NCBI RefSeq assembly: GCF_000299335.2
Contig: NZ_CP004387.1
Coordinates: forward strand, 1,922,001-1,986,000
DNA: 64,000 nucleotides
Source: Isoalcanivorax pacificus W11-5
Lineage (GTDB): Bacteria > Pseudomonadota > Gammaproteobacteria > Pseudomonadales > Alcanivoracaceae
Reading direction: 5' to 3'
Shown here: piece after piece, positions 45,932 through 54,236 of the stretch
How the letters are laid out: each line of letters begins with the position of its first letter
How positions within the stretch are numbered: position 1 is the stretch's first letter
Made by a program: the position numbers and the translations under genes
Notes under the pieces: generated by a model
The model's input: the letters and a program-made list of their open reading frames with translations, nothing else
The model's database searches: none
What the model was told of the DNA's origin: nothing

Positions 45932-45991
45932 AAAAAACCGCGGGCCGGGCCCGCCCCGCAGGGGGCGTTTGCGGTACGAGACCGGCCCGCG
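45932..45991 (-). terminator. Intrinsic terminator after the OmpA-like gene
   Basis: On the minus strand a perfect ten-pair stem CGCGGGCCGG / CCGGCCCGCG with a 33-base loop is followed by GTTTTTTG. The loop itself can fold (CCCCCTGCGGGG). Confidence 0.7.
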
Positions 45992-46009
45992 ATTACCGGC
46001 GTGTCATTA

Positions 46010-46768
46010 TTACTGGGAAATAATAATTTCCACGCGACGGTTCTGCTGACGGCCCGCTGCGGTGCTGTTGTCCGCAATCGGGAAGTCCTTGCTTTTGCCT
46101 ACGGCGGTAATGCGTGCGCCACTGATGCCCTGGCCGACGACGTAGTTTTTCACCGCGTCGGCACGTGCCTGGGACAGGCGGCGGTTGATCGCGTCACTGC
46201 CGGTGCTGTCAGTGTGGCCTTCCACCTGTACGGTGCGCTCCGGATACTGCTGCATGAACTGCGCCAGTTTATCCAGATTACTGCGCGCGCCGGGTTTCAG
46301 ATCGGCCTTGCCGGTTTCGAACAGCACGTCACCGAGCGTGACGACCATGCCCCGGTCGGTCTGCTTGGCGTTAAGTTCCTCGCGCAGCATCTGTGCTTCG
46401 CGGGTACGTGCGTCCAGAATGACGCGGTTGCGTTCTTCGCCCAGCTTTTTCACTTCATCTTCAGCCAGACGGCGCTCGGCTTCCGCGCGGGCCAGTTCGA
46501 TGCGGTTGTTGGCCATGTAGAGCAGATGATCAATGTCGGCCTTGTCCGCTTTGCTTTCCACGGCGCCTTCCGCCGTGGTGACGGCGCGTTCAGCCTGTAC
46601 GATGGCAACCGGAGCGCGTGAACTCAGTTGCGGGTCGTTCTGCAATGCAGACAGGCGGTCACGGGTGGCATCCAGTTCCGGGTTGTTTTCCGGTGTTGAG
46701 GCGCAGCCGGTGATGGCGACCGAACCCACCATCAGTGCGGTCAGTGCAGTTTTCTTTATGCTCATCAT
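46010..46768 (-). CDS. OmpA-family peptidoglycan-binding lipoprotein
   Basis: 252 residues. N-terminal lipoprotein signal with lipobox VAITGC, a helical DUF4398-like segment (about 35-140, APVAIVQAERAVTTAEGAVE), then an OmpA C-terminal domain (LGDVLFETGKADLKPGARSN, VQVEGHTDSTGSDAINRRLS, GKSKDFPIADNSTAAGRQQN) that binds diaminopimelate in the cell wall. AGGAGG lies nine bases before the ATG. Encoded two bases after the DUF4398 lipoprotein gene, so the two are one operon and probably partners. Confidence 0.92.
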   Translation of the reverse strand: MMSIKKTALTALMVGSVAITGCASTPENNPELDATRDRLSALQNDPQLSSRAPVAIVQAERAVTTAEGAVESKADKADIDHLLYMANNRIELARAEAERRLAEDEVKKLGEERNRVILDARTREAQMLREELNAKQTDRGMVVTLGDVLFETGKADLKPGARSNLDKLAQFMQQYPERTVQVEGHTDSTGSDAINRRLSQARADAVKNYVVGQGISGARITAVGKSKDFPIADNSTAAGRQQNRRVEIIISQ

Positions 46769-46770
46769 GA

Positions 46771-47148
46771 TCAGCGGCCTCCTGCCCCATGGCGGATTTC
46801 ATCCTGCAGCGTCTGGATGCTCTTCTGCATCTCTTCGGCTGCCTGTTTGGCTTTACCCGTTTCGGCCTTGGCGATGGCCAGTTCGGCATCTGCACGTGAT
46901 TCAGCCGCCAGTCTTGCCGCGCGTTCGTTGTCGTTGTCCTGCATGGCTTTTTGCGCGGCGGCGAGTTTTTCCCGCGCGCGGGTCAGGTCAACCTGGCCTT
47001 GCAGCGGAATATCGGTGCTCTGGGCACGGGATATGGCAAGCTCCGCAGCCTGGACCTGTTCTGTGGGGGCTGGCGCACTGGCACAGGCGGCCAGCAGCAG
47101 GGCTGCTGCTGACACGGTGGCAAAGCGCGCACATCTCACGTTCCTCAT
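46771..47148 (-). CDS. DUF4398 family lipoprotein
   Basis: 125 residues. Lipoprotein signal with lipobox LLLAACAS, then a helical region APTEQVQAAELAISRAQSTD and LTRAREKLAAAQKAM that is the DUF4398 core, with an Ala/Glu/Lys coiled-coil tail. I chose the ATG at 47148 because AAGGAG is six bases upstream; another ATG at 47154 would touch it. Likely periplasmic and outer-membrane anchored. Function unknown. Confidence 0.88.
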   Translation of the reverse strand: MRNVRCARFATVSAAALLLAACASAPAPTEQVQAAELAISRAQSTDIPLQGQVDLTRAREKLAAAQKAMQDNDNERAARLAAESRADAELAIAKAETGKAKQAAEEMQKSIQTLQDEIRHGAGGR

Positions 47149-47935
47149 GGACATCTCCTTGTGTGCAAGTTTTGACGTAGAACAACACCGGGATCAGCAG
47201 CCTGCCGGCGCCGAATCAGGGCAGCGGCATCCAGCCCGCAATCACCTGCTTCGTTCTGGTCTGTCCTGTCGGCGCAGTGTGTTGGAGCGACCGGCAGCGT
47301 ACTGCCGGGGCATCGGTGGCTGCGTTGACCTGACGGATCACGTGTCCTGCTTCCGGCTTTTGTGACGGGCTGAAATATCAGGACACAAATTCATCCTAAG
47401 CGATGGCATGTACCGCAAACAGATGCACGCGCTTTATTTTACATGCTTCCAGATTATTAAATTTCCAATACTTTGAGCTGAAAAATTCGGGCTGTAAGCA
47501 ATTTTTCGGCCATCTTCTGCGCGGCAGGTTACGGCTTGAACGCCTTGATGGCGCAGGGCAATTATTCATCTCACGGTGAATCAGGGGATATCGTTTTTAC
47601 GTGAAGGGATGGAAACAACGTGCACGATATTTTTCCTGTCGGGCTATTCAGAACAGAAAATGGACAGGGTTTCCGGTTGTTTTGTACAGGTAGCGTTATA
47701 TTGTTTTTACATTGACGAACCGTGTTCACAAAAATCGCGCCGGGGAAACCGGTTGTCACAGACGTGACCTGGGGGCAGGCCGGCGCAAACAGGACGGACG
47801 TCCGTTGCGTGGCGGTTGCCCGGGGGCAGGACGAGATGGCGCGCTGCTGGTACGCTATGCCCAATGGGTTTTGGGGCTATGCGTCCGCGAGATGACGTGG
47901 CGCATCAAGATATATAAGAAGAAGCAGGCGACGGT
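47149..47935. other. Gene-free, AT-rich intergenic region
   Basis: 787 bases between the lipoprotein operon and the 47936 gene. Base composition drops clearly in AT content terms around 47390-47500 and 47600-47720 compared with the window. It must hold the promoter of the minus-strand lipoprotein operon. Two small frames (47571-47864 minus, 47576-47767 plus) look random. No convincing RNA gene or repeat was seen. Confidence 0.6.
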
Positions 47936-48493
47936 ATGACCGACAAGCGTTTCCATATCATCTTTCAGGGCCGCATCGATCAGGGGGCTTCCCCGGAGGC
48001 CGTGCGGGAGAACCTGGGCCGGCTGTTCCGGATGGACGCTGCCCGGGTCGAAGCCCTGTTCAGCGGCCAGCGGGTGGTCATCAAGCGGGATGCCGATCAG
48101 GCCACCATGATGAAGTTTCGCGCGGCAATGAAGCAGGCCGGTGCCCTGTGCGAGGTGGAAGAGGTGGGGGCGCCTGTCCCGCCTGCGCCACCGCAGGCCG
48201 CCGAGGTGCCCCCGGCTGCGGCAGCACCGCGGGGCGGTGAACTGGAGACCGTCGGCACCATCCGCACAGGTGGCACAGGCTTCAGTGGCCCGTTCGATGT
48301 GGCAGCGGCAGGCAGTGAACTGTCCAGCGGTACCACCGCACCAAGCGCGGTGGTACCGGATATCAGCCATCTGAGCATGGCGCCTGCCGGCACCGATCTG
48401 GAAGAGTTGCCGCGCGCGGCGGCGGTGCCCGTGCCGGACCTCAGCCACCTGTCCGTGGCGCCCGCCGGGGCAGACCTGTCGGGAGATGACTGA
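47936..48493 (+). CDS. Conserved protein with a two-copy PDxSHLS tail repeat
   Basis: 185 residues. An N-terminal domain of about 75 residues (KRFHIIFQGRIDQGASPEAV, NLGRLFRMDAARVEALFSGQ, VVIKRDADQATMMKFRAAMK) recurs in uncharacterised gammaproteobacterial proteins. A Pro/Ala linker follows, then two tail repeats, PDISHLSMAPAGTDLEE and PDLSHLSVAPAGADLSGD. No signal peptide or membrane segment. Function unknown. Confidence 0.75.
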   Translation: MTDKRFHIIFQGRIDQGASPEAVRENLGRLFRMDAARVEALFSGQRVVIKRDADQATMMKFRAAMKQAGALCEVEEVGAPVPPAPPQAAEVPPAAAAPRGGELETVGTIRTGGTGFSGPFDVAAAGSELSSGTTAPSAVVPDISHLSMAPAGTDLEELPRAAAVPVPDLSHLSVAPAGADLSGDD

Positions 48494-48509
48494 ACCGGCA
48501 GCGCCGCTG

Positions 48510-49067
48510 TCAGGCGTCGTCGCGCTCGTCCGGGGCCTCCGGCGCGTGGAAGTGCAGGAACAGCTCTTCCAGCAGCTCCGGCAGGCCCAGCGCCATCTGC
48601 CGGACCAGCTTGCTGTCCTGCCATAGCGCATCCAGGTCCGGGTCCTCGTCCAGCCCGGCGATCAGCACGAAAGGCAGCAGCAGGTTGGCCATCTGCTCTT
48701 CGTCGATCTCGTACCAGGCTTCCTCCTGCATGAACACACCGGCCATGAAGCCGGCGCACCAGCTTGCCAGGTCGTTGCCTTCGTCGTCGGCATAGGGGTC
48801 CAGCCGGCAGGGCAGTTGAATGCGTTCGCCCGCACCACGGGTGGCGGCGACGCGGTCGCGCAGGCTGGCCAGTGCGGCCGCCACGGCGGGGGGAATCGGG
48901 GCGTCACCGGCGTGGCAGACCTGCTGCCACTGATCCGGCAACTGCGGGCCGACGGCGGCGGCACACAGCAGGCCATGGATTTCCACCCAGGTCAGCGCGT
49001 CCTCGCCGGCCTCGCGGATGAAGTCGTCGATCTGTTTGCGCAGGGCGGGATTGTCGAGGCTGTCCAT
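48510..49067 (-). CDS. UPF0149 (YgfB/YecA-like) family protein
   Basis: 185 residues. Typical elements are ALTWVEIHGLLCAAAVGP near the N-terminus and LASWCAGFMAGVF in the middle. Members are small cytoplasmic helical proteins; YgfB has been linked to regulation in Pseudomonas. There is no C-terminal zinc-binding SEC-C motif, so it is the YgfB-type short form. Confidence 0.85.
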   Translation of the reverse strand: MDSLDNPALRKQIDDFIREAGEDALTWVEIHGLLCAAAVGPQLPDQWQQVCHAGDAPIPPAVAAALASLRDRVAATRGAGERIQLPCRLDPYADDEGNDLASWCAGFMAGVFMQEEAWYEIDEEQMANLLLPFVLIAGLDEDPDLDALWQDSKLVRQMALGLPELLEELFLHFHAPEAPDERDDA

Positions 49068-49133
49068 GAGCGTGTCCTGGTCGGCGGGAGAAAAAGAGGG
49101 TGAGTTGCCGGCGAGTATAACCGGGCGGGGACG

Positions 49134-50228
49134 TCAGTCCACCGCCACCAGCTGGTTGCGGCCATTATGTTTGGCCCGGTAAAGGGCTTCGTCGGCGCGC
49201 TGGATCAGCGTGTCGGCGGTATCACTCTGATGCCAGCTTGCCACGCCGGCGGAGAGGGTGACGCTGAACGCCGGCGGGCCGTTGAAGCGGTGCTGGGAGA
49301 GCGCCTGCCGCAGGCGCTCCAGCACCTGGCGAATATCCTCGGCCTCGCCGTCGGTAAACAGCACGACGAATTCCTCGCCGCCGTAGCGCGCCAGCAGGTC
49401 CGAGCGGCGCAAGGTCTGGCGCGCGGTCTCGGCGAAGGTGCGCAGCACCTGGTCGCCGGCCTGGTGGCCATGGCTGTCGTTGATCTGCTTGAAATGATCC
49501 AGGTCGATCAGTGCCAGATGCAGCGGGCGGCCGCTGCGCTCGGCGCGGGCGATTTCCTCGTCGATACGCTCCATGAAGTGACGCCGGTTGAACAGCCCGG
49601 TCAGCGCGTCGCGGATGGCCACGTCTTCCAGGCGTGCCATGGCATCCTGCAGTTGCACGTTGATCTGTTCCAGGTGGCGCTGCTGGGCGCGCAGAGAGGC
49701 GCGTTGCTGCTGGTTGCGCTGCTGCAGGTTGCGAATGTGCCCGCCGACGTAGACGAACCACAACAGGCCCAGCAACAGGATGCTGGTGTGCCCGAACGAG
49801 ATGCTGAGGATCTTCGTCTCCGGTGCCTGCTGCCATTCCCAGGCTTCCAGCCCGCAGAAACACAGCAGTACAAAGCCGGACATCAGGATCATGCGTTGCC
49901 GGCTGAGCGCGAATACACCGAAGGTCATGGCCATGAAGTAGATGGCGATCATGGCCCCGCGCAGTTCGCGCGAATAGTGCAGCAGGGCGGTGATCAGGAT
50001 GATGCCCACCATCATCTGCGGCACGGTCAGGCTGGGGTCGGTCCAGCGCTCTGAACGGCCGCTGCGAATGATCAGGAAGAACACCAGATTGGCGGCCAGC
50101 GTGGCGCCGAACAGCAGCCAGTGCGGGGTGTCGGGCTCGAAATAGCCGATCCGGATGCCGAGCAGCGTGGCGGCCCACACCATGAGGTAAGAGTACACCG
50201 CCATCCGCTGGCGCCGTAGACGCAACAC
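49134..50228 (-). CDS. Membrane diguanylate cyclase (GGDEF)
   Basis: 364 residues. About six hydrophobic segments (to about residue 170), a short coiled coil (LRAQQRHLEQINVQLQDAM), then a GGDEF domain (DALTGLFNRRHFMERIDEEI, LIDLDHFKQINDSHGHQAGD, active-site RYGGEEF). No EAL domain and no clear inhibitory RxxD site. It should make cyclic di-GMP. The start is unclear: GTG at 50228 or ATG at 50204; neither has a strong ribosome site. Confidence 0.88.
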   Translation of the reverse strand: MLRLRRQRMAVYSYLMVWAATLLGIRIGYFEPDTPHWLLFGATLAANLVFFLIIRSGRSERWTDPSLTVPQMMVGIILITALLHYSRELRGAMIAIYFMAMTFGVFALSRQRMILMSGFVLLCFCGLEAWEWQQAPETKILSISFGHTSILLLGLLWFVYVGGHIRNLQQRNQQQRASLRAQQRHLEQINVQLQDAMARLEDVAIRDALTGLFNRRHFMERIDEEIARAERSGRPLHLALIDLDHFKQINDSHGHQAGDQVLRTFAETARQTLRRSDLLARYGGEEFVVLFTDGEAEDIRQVLERLRQALSQHRFNGPPAFSVTLSAGVASWHQSDTADTLIQRADEALYRAKHNGRNQLVAVD

Positions 50229-50624
50229 TCTGCGCTGGTGGTGGATGGTTGTCAGCGGAAGCTCTCCCGTGTCTCTCCCAGGCTCTTGTGCCGTGCGTCA
50301 TCCTGCCGCATCGGATCGGGTGCGTTTGGCCTGTCGTGTGTGTGCTGCTTCACAGTTTGCCCCTCACGCATAAGGTGCCTTCATTCGGTGGCGTGGCGCA
50401 ATCCGTTTTCCGACCAGCCGGCTGAGCGGTCACAGAGCGGTGCGGCGACGATCGCGCATGGCATAACGATATCATGTCACGGTTGCGTTCCGGGACGCAC
50501 TCTGTCGGGCACGGCAAGCATGCTTCGGAGGTGGTCGCAATGGCCATTTTGATCAGCGGCCGCCGGGGGATTGGTGGTTTCGGCGACTTGTCGGTCAGAG
50601 AAGCGCTGTGTCAGCATGCTGTCT
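50229..50624. other. Gene-free region upstream of the diguanylate cyclase
   Basis: About 400 bases with no convincing coding frame. It should contain the promoter of the minus-strand cyclase. No repeat or RNA gene seen. Confidence 0.5.
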
Positions 50625-50642
50625 CTCAAACAAGCGTTTGAG
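50625..50642. promoter_or_regulatory. PsrA-like operator
   Basis: CTCAAAC-AAGC-GTTTGAG; its core CAAAC-N4-GTTTG matches the published PsrA consensus (G/CAAAC-N2-4-GTTTG/C). PsrA is a fatty-acid-responsive TetR repressor of beta-oxidation genes. The site overlaps the left end of the inverted-repeat element by two bases. Confidence 0.6.
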
Positions 50643-50944
50643 GAACCTCTGAATAACTCCCCGGTGGTTCTGGCTTTCCGGGCGGCACCTGATCAAGGCG
50701 CGACTTCGAAGGCATAGCGGGCTACGTCGAGAAGTCGCAATACCCCATTCGGGGCACAGGCGAAGAGCAGGTGCCGCCCGGAAAGCCCCGCAGGGCGGGC
50801 GCTACAGCACGCATTAGCCGCGCCTGTGCCCCGAATGGGGTATTGCGTCGCTTGACAAGGGCGATGCCATTGCCGGCGCGCCGCGCCTTGCTACTGCATG
50901 CTGTAGCGCCCGCAGAACCACCGGGGAGTTATTCAGAGGTTCCT
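50641..50944. mobile_element. MITE-like element of interleaved inverted repeats
   Basis: 304 bases bounded by 32-bp perfect terminal inverted repeats (50641-50672 and 50913-50944; ends AGGAACCTCTGAATAA). Inside are further perfect inverted pairs: 50672-50691 with 50768-50787 (20 bp), 50700-50707 with 50731-50738 (8 bp), 50739-50762 with 50821-50844 (24 bp) and 50795-50809 with 50899-50913 (15 bp). There is no coding frame, so it would need a transposase in trans. No exact target duplication is seen (TGA on the left, TTA on the right). Confidence 0.75.
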
Positions 50945-50991
50945 TAACTCGCCCAGAACAAGACGATCCAGGACCCGCAGGAGAGGTAGGC

Positions 50992-52089
50992 ATGAGCCAG
51001 GCATTACCCTTTGACCTGTCGCTGACCGAGGAGCAGCGCATTACCCGGGAGAGCATGCGGCGGTTTGCCGAGCAGCAACTGCGCAGCATCGCCCGTCAGG
51101 CGGACGAAGCTGCCGCGACCCCGGAAGGTTTCCTTGAACGCACCACAGAGCTGGGGCTGGCACTGCTGCCGATTCCCGAGGCGCTCGGCGGTGCCGGTAT
51201 CGAGCGCTCGCCTATGTCCAACGCCCTGAACGCGGAAGACCTTGGCGGCGGTGACATTTCCCTGGCGCTGGCCACACTGGCGCCACAGGCTTTCATCAAC
51301 GCCGTGCTGGATTTCGGCGATGCGGCACAGCAGGAAGCGTTCCTGCCGCGTCTGGCGCAGGAGCATTTCGTGCCGGCGACCATTGCGCTGATGGAAGGTC
51401 GTGCCACGTTTGAACCCGCTGAACTGAATACCACCGCCAGTGCGGACGGTGACGGTTATCTGCTCAACGGCGAAAAGCGGCTGGTGATTCTCGGCAACAG
51501 TGCCGAGCTGATGCTGGTCATTGCCGCGCTGGATGGCACGCCCGCAGCCTTTGTGGTCGAGCGCAACAGCCATGGCGTGAGCAGCCAGGCACAGGAATAC
51601 ATGGGGCTGCGCGCGGTGGATACCGCCACCGTCACCTTCAAGGATGTGCGTGTCCCGGCCGCCCACCGGCTGGTCAACTTTGACCTGCAACGGCTGGTAG
51701 ACCTGTCGCGCATTGGCATCGCTGCGCTGGCGGTGGGCTGCTGTCAGGCGGTGGTCGATTACTGCGTGCCGTATGTGAAGGAACGCAAGGCATTTGGCGA
51801 GCCGATTGCCTGGCGCCAGTCCGTGGCGTTCATGGTGGCGGACATGGCGATCGAGCTGGAAGGCATGCGCCTGCTGGTCTGGCGTGCGGCCAGCCGTGCG
51901 GAACAGGGTTTGCCGTTTCATCGCGAGGCATACCTGGCCCGTGTGGCCTGCGCGGAACGCGCCATGCAGATTGGCACCAACGGCGTGCAGCTGTTCGGCG
52001 GCGCCGGGTTTATCCGCGATTACCCGCTGGAAATGTGGTATCGCAACCTGCGCGCCATTGGCGTGCTCGAAGGCGCGGCAATGGTGTAA
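50992..52089 (+). CDS. Acyl-CoA dehydrogenase
   Basis: 365-residue acyl-CoA dehydrogenase, a little short for the family. N-terminal, beta and C-terminal helical domains are all present (LTEEQRITRESMRRFAEQQL, DGYLLNGEKRLVILGNS, YCVPYVKERKAFGEPIAWRQ, GVQLFGGAGFIRDYPLE). It ends at LEGAAMV with a Glu in the usual catalytic-base position. AGGAGAGG precedes the ATG. It is paired with the next gene, 12 bases away, and likely acts in fatty-acid beta-oxidation. Confidence 0.9.
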   Translation: MSQALPFDLSLTEEQRITRESMRRFAEQQLRSIARQADEAAATPEGFLERTTELGLALLPIPEALGGAGIERSPMSNALNAEDLGGGDISLALATLAPQAFINAVLDFGDAAQQEAFLPRLAQEHFVPATIALMEGRATFEPAELNTTASADGDGYLLNGEKRLVILGNSAELMLVIAALDGTPAAFVVERNSHGVSSQAQEYMGLRAVDTATVTFKDVRVPAAHRLVNFDLQRLVDLSRIGIAALAVGCCQAVVDYCVPYVKERKAFGEPIAWRQSVAFMVADMAIELEGMRLLVWRAASRAEQGLPFHREAYLARVACAERAMQIGTNGVQLFGGAGFIRDYPLEMWYRNLRAIGVLEGAAMV

Positions 52090-52101
52090 GGAGAGACGAC
52101 G

Positions 52102-53307
52102 ATGATTAATTTTGAACTGCCAGAGAAACTCCTGAACCTGCAGAAGATGAGCCACCAGGTGGCGGCGGGCGTGTTCCGCCCGATCTCGCGCAAGTACGAC
52201 AGGATTGAACACGGCCCGACACCGGAAGAACTGAAACCGCTGGCGCAGATGCGCGCCGCCATGCGCGAAGGTGGCGACAAAAGCAAAGTGGCGGCAGAGG
52301 CTGCCAGTGGCAGCCGCAATGGCGCCAACCTGTCCGGCATCGTGGCGGGCGAAGAACTGTGCTGGGGCGATGTGGGCCTGCTGCTGTCGATCCCCGGTTC
52401 CGGGCTGGGCAATGCAGCGATCCTGGCCGTGGGCACGCCGGAACAGAAAGAAAAATTCGGCAAGCTGTACTGCGCCATGGCGATCACCGAGCCGGGTGCC
52501 GGTTCTGATTCCGCCGCGATTTCCACCACCGCCGTGCTGGATGGCGACGAGTGGGTGCTCAACGGCGAGAAGATTTTCTGCACCGCCGGTGAACGCGGTG
52601 ATGCGATTGTCGTCTGGGCGACGCTGGACAAATCGAAAGGCAAGGCGGCGATCAAATCGTTCATCGTCCCGCAGGGTGCGCCTGGCCTGTCGCTGGTGCG
52701 CGTGGAAGAAAAGATGGGCCTGCGCATTTCCGATACCGCCGCGCTGTCGCTGAACAACTGTCGCATCCCGAAGGAAAACATTCTCGGTTCGCCGGAAGTC
52801 GCCGATACCGAGGCCGCGCGCAAGAAAGCCTTCGGCGGCGTGATGCAGACCTTCGACAGCACGCGCCCGGCGGTGGCGGCGATGGCCCTGGGCCTGGCCC
52901 GCGCCGCGCTGGAAATCACCCGCGAGCTGCTGGAAAAAGAAGGCGTCAAGGCGGACTACAGCAAGACGCTGTACAACAGCACCGCCATCGAAGCCGAGCT
53001 GTACCGTATGGAAGCCGACCTGGAAGCGGCGCGCCTGATGACCTACAAGGCCGCCTGGATGGCAGACAATGGCCAGGCCAACTCGAAAGAGGCCTCCATG
53101 TGCAAGGCGAAAGCCGGCCGCATGGGCAACGCGGTAACACTCAAGTGCGTGGAACTGTGTGGTGAGCTGGGCTACAGCGAAAACCTGCTGCTGGAGAAAT
53201 TCTCCCGCGACTCGAAAATCATCGATATCTTCGAGGGTACGCAGCAGATCCAGCAACTGATTGTCGCCCGCCATCTGCTGGGGCTCTCGTCCCGCGAACT
53301 GAAGTAA
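52102..53307 (+). CDS. Acyl-CoA dehydrogenase
   Basis: 401 residues. It starts INFELPEKLLNLQKMSHQVA and has AITEPGAGSDSAAISTTAVL, WVLNGEKIFCTAGERGDAIV and IIDIFEGTQQIQQLIVARHL, with the catalytic Glu in FEGT. Together with the preceding gene it resembles the neighbouring acyl-CoA dehydrogenase pairs used for medium/long chains in Pseudomonas; exact chain length cannot be told. A short hairpin (53321-53339) follows. Confidence 0.92.
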   Translation: MINFELPEKLLNLQKMSHQVAAGVFRPISRKYDRIEHGPTPEELKPLAQMRAAMREGGDKSKVAAEAASGSRNGANLSGIVAGEELCWGDVGLLLSIPGSGLGNAAILAVGTPEQKEKFGKLYCAMAITEPGAGSDSAAISTTAVLDGDEWVLNGEKIFCTAGERGDAIVVWATLDKSKGKAAIKSFIVPQGAPGLSLVRVEEKMGLRISDTAALSLNNCRIPKENILGSPEVADTEAARKKAFGGVMQTFDSTRPAVAAMALGLARAALEITRELLEKEGVKADYSKTLYNSTAIEAELYRMEADLEAARLMTYKAAWMADNGQANSKEASMCKAKAGRMGNAVTLKCVELCGELGYSENLLLEKFSRDSKIIDIFEGTQQIQQLIVARHLLGLSSRELK

Positions 53308-53320
53308 TCCCTGCCTGACA

Positions 53321-53345
53321 CGGCGGCCTCTGGCCGCCGCTGTCT
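53321..53345 (+). terminator. Possible terminator after the acyl-CoA dehydrogenase pair
   Basis: Perfect eight-pair stem CGGCGGCC / GGCCGCCG with a three-base loop, followed by only a weak T-rich stretch (CTGTCTTCC). Confidence 0.4.
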
Positions 53346-53405
53346 TCCCTGCCTGCGCTGTCTCGTCTATGTTGAGCGGGTTGTTTTCCCGAGGGGGCAG
53401 TCATC

Positions 53406-54209
53406 ATGAGCAGTGAATCATCCTTTTCCGGCAAGACCGTCTGGATCACCGGCGCTTCAAGCGGCATCGGCGAAGCCGTGGCGCAGGCGTTCAGCCAGCA
53501 GGGCGCCCGCGTGGTGCTGTCCGCGCGTCGGCGTGAGGAACTGGAGCGGGTGCGCAGCACCCTGGACAGCCCGGACCGGCACATCACGGTGCCGCTGGAC
53601 CTGGCCGACAGCGACAGCCTGCCGGCAGCGGTCGAGGGGGTGCTCGCCACCTGTGGCCGGGTGGATATCCTGGTCAACAACGGCGGCATCAGCCAGCGCT
53701 CGCGCATTGCCGACACCGACCTGTCGGTGGATCGCCGGGTGATGGAAGTGAATTTCTTCGGTGCCGTGGCGCTGACCAAACTGCTGCTGCCGTCCATGCG
53801 GGCTGCCGGCGGCGGCTCGGTGGTGGTGGTTTCAAGCCTGGTGGGCGAGCTGCCGACGCCGCTGCGTTCGGCCTATTGCGCCAGCAAGCATGCGCTGCAT
53901 GGCTGGTTCGAGGCGCTCCGGGCGGAGGAGTATGACAACGGCATCCGTGTGCTGATGGTCATGCCGGGCTTTATCCGGACCAATGTCTCCCTCAACGCCG
54001 TCACGGGTGACGGTTCGGCCCATGGCCGCATGGACGATTACCAGGCCGCCGGCCTGCCGGCGGCGGTCTGTGCCGAGCGGGTCATCCGTGCCGTGCAGCG
54101 CGGCCGCGAGCAGGTTATCATTGGCGGCCGCGAAACGGCCGGGATCTACCTCAAACGCTGGTTCCCGTCGCTGTACCGCAAGGTGATCCGCCGTGTGAAG
54201 GTCACCTGA
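53406..54209 (+). CDS. Short-chain dehydrogenase/reductase
   Basis: 267-residue classical SDR with TVWITGASSGIGEAVAQAFS (cofactor motif TGxxxGIG), ILVNNGGISQRS, Ser in VVVVSSLVGELP and the catalytic pair in YCASKHALHG. It resembles the DHRS7B/YqjQ-type oxidoreductases. Substrate unknown. GAGGGGG precedes the ATG. Confidence 0.88.
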   Translation: MSSESSFSGKTVWITGASSGIGEAVAQAFSQQGARVVLSARRREELERVRSTLDSPDRHITVPLDLADSDSLPAAVEGVLATCGRVDILVNNGGISQRSRIADTDLSVDRRVMEVNFFGAVALTKLLLPSMRAAGGGSVVVVSSLVGELPTPLRSAYCASKHALHGWFEALRAEEYDNGIRVLMVMPGFIRTNVSLNAVTGDGSAHGRMDDYQAAGLPAAVCAERVIRAVQRGREQVIIGGRETAGIYLKRWFPSLYRKVIRRVKVT

Positions 54210-54236
54210 TCCCGTTCACCAGCCTGCAGATGTGCC

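Noticed and set aside
47571-47864. 97-codon minus-strand frame in the AT-rich gap
   Set aside because: No ribosome site, random-looking composition and no recognisable domain.
50641-50944. CRISPR array or tandem repeat
   Set aside because: The repeats are inverted and of different lengths, with no direct repeat-spacer pattern.
51004-53274. 756-codon minus-strand open frame
   Set aside because: Antisense to two acyl-CoA dehydrogenases with clear motifs.
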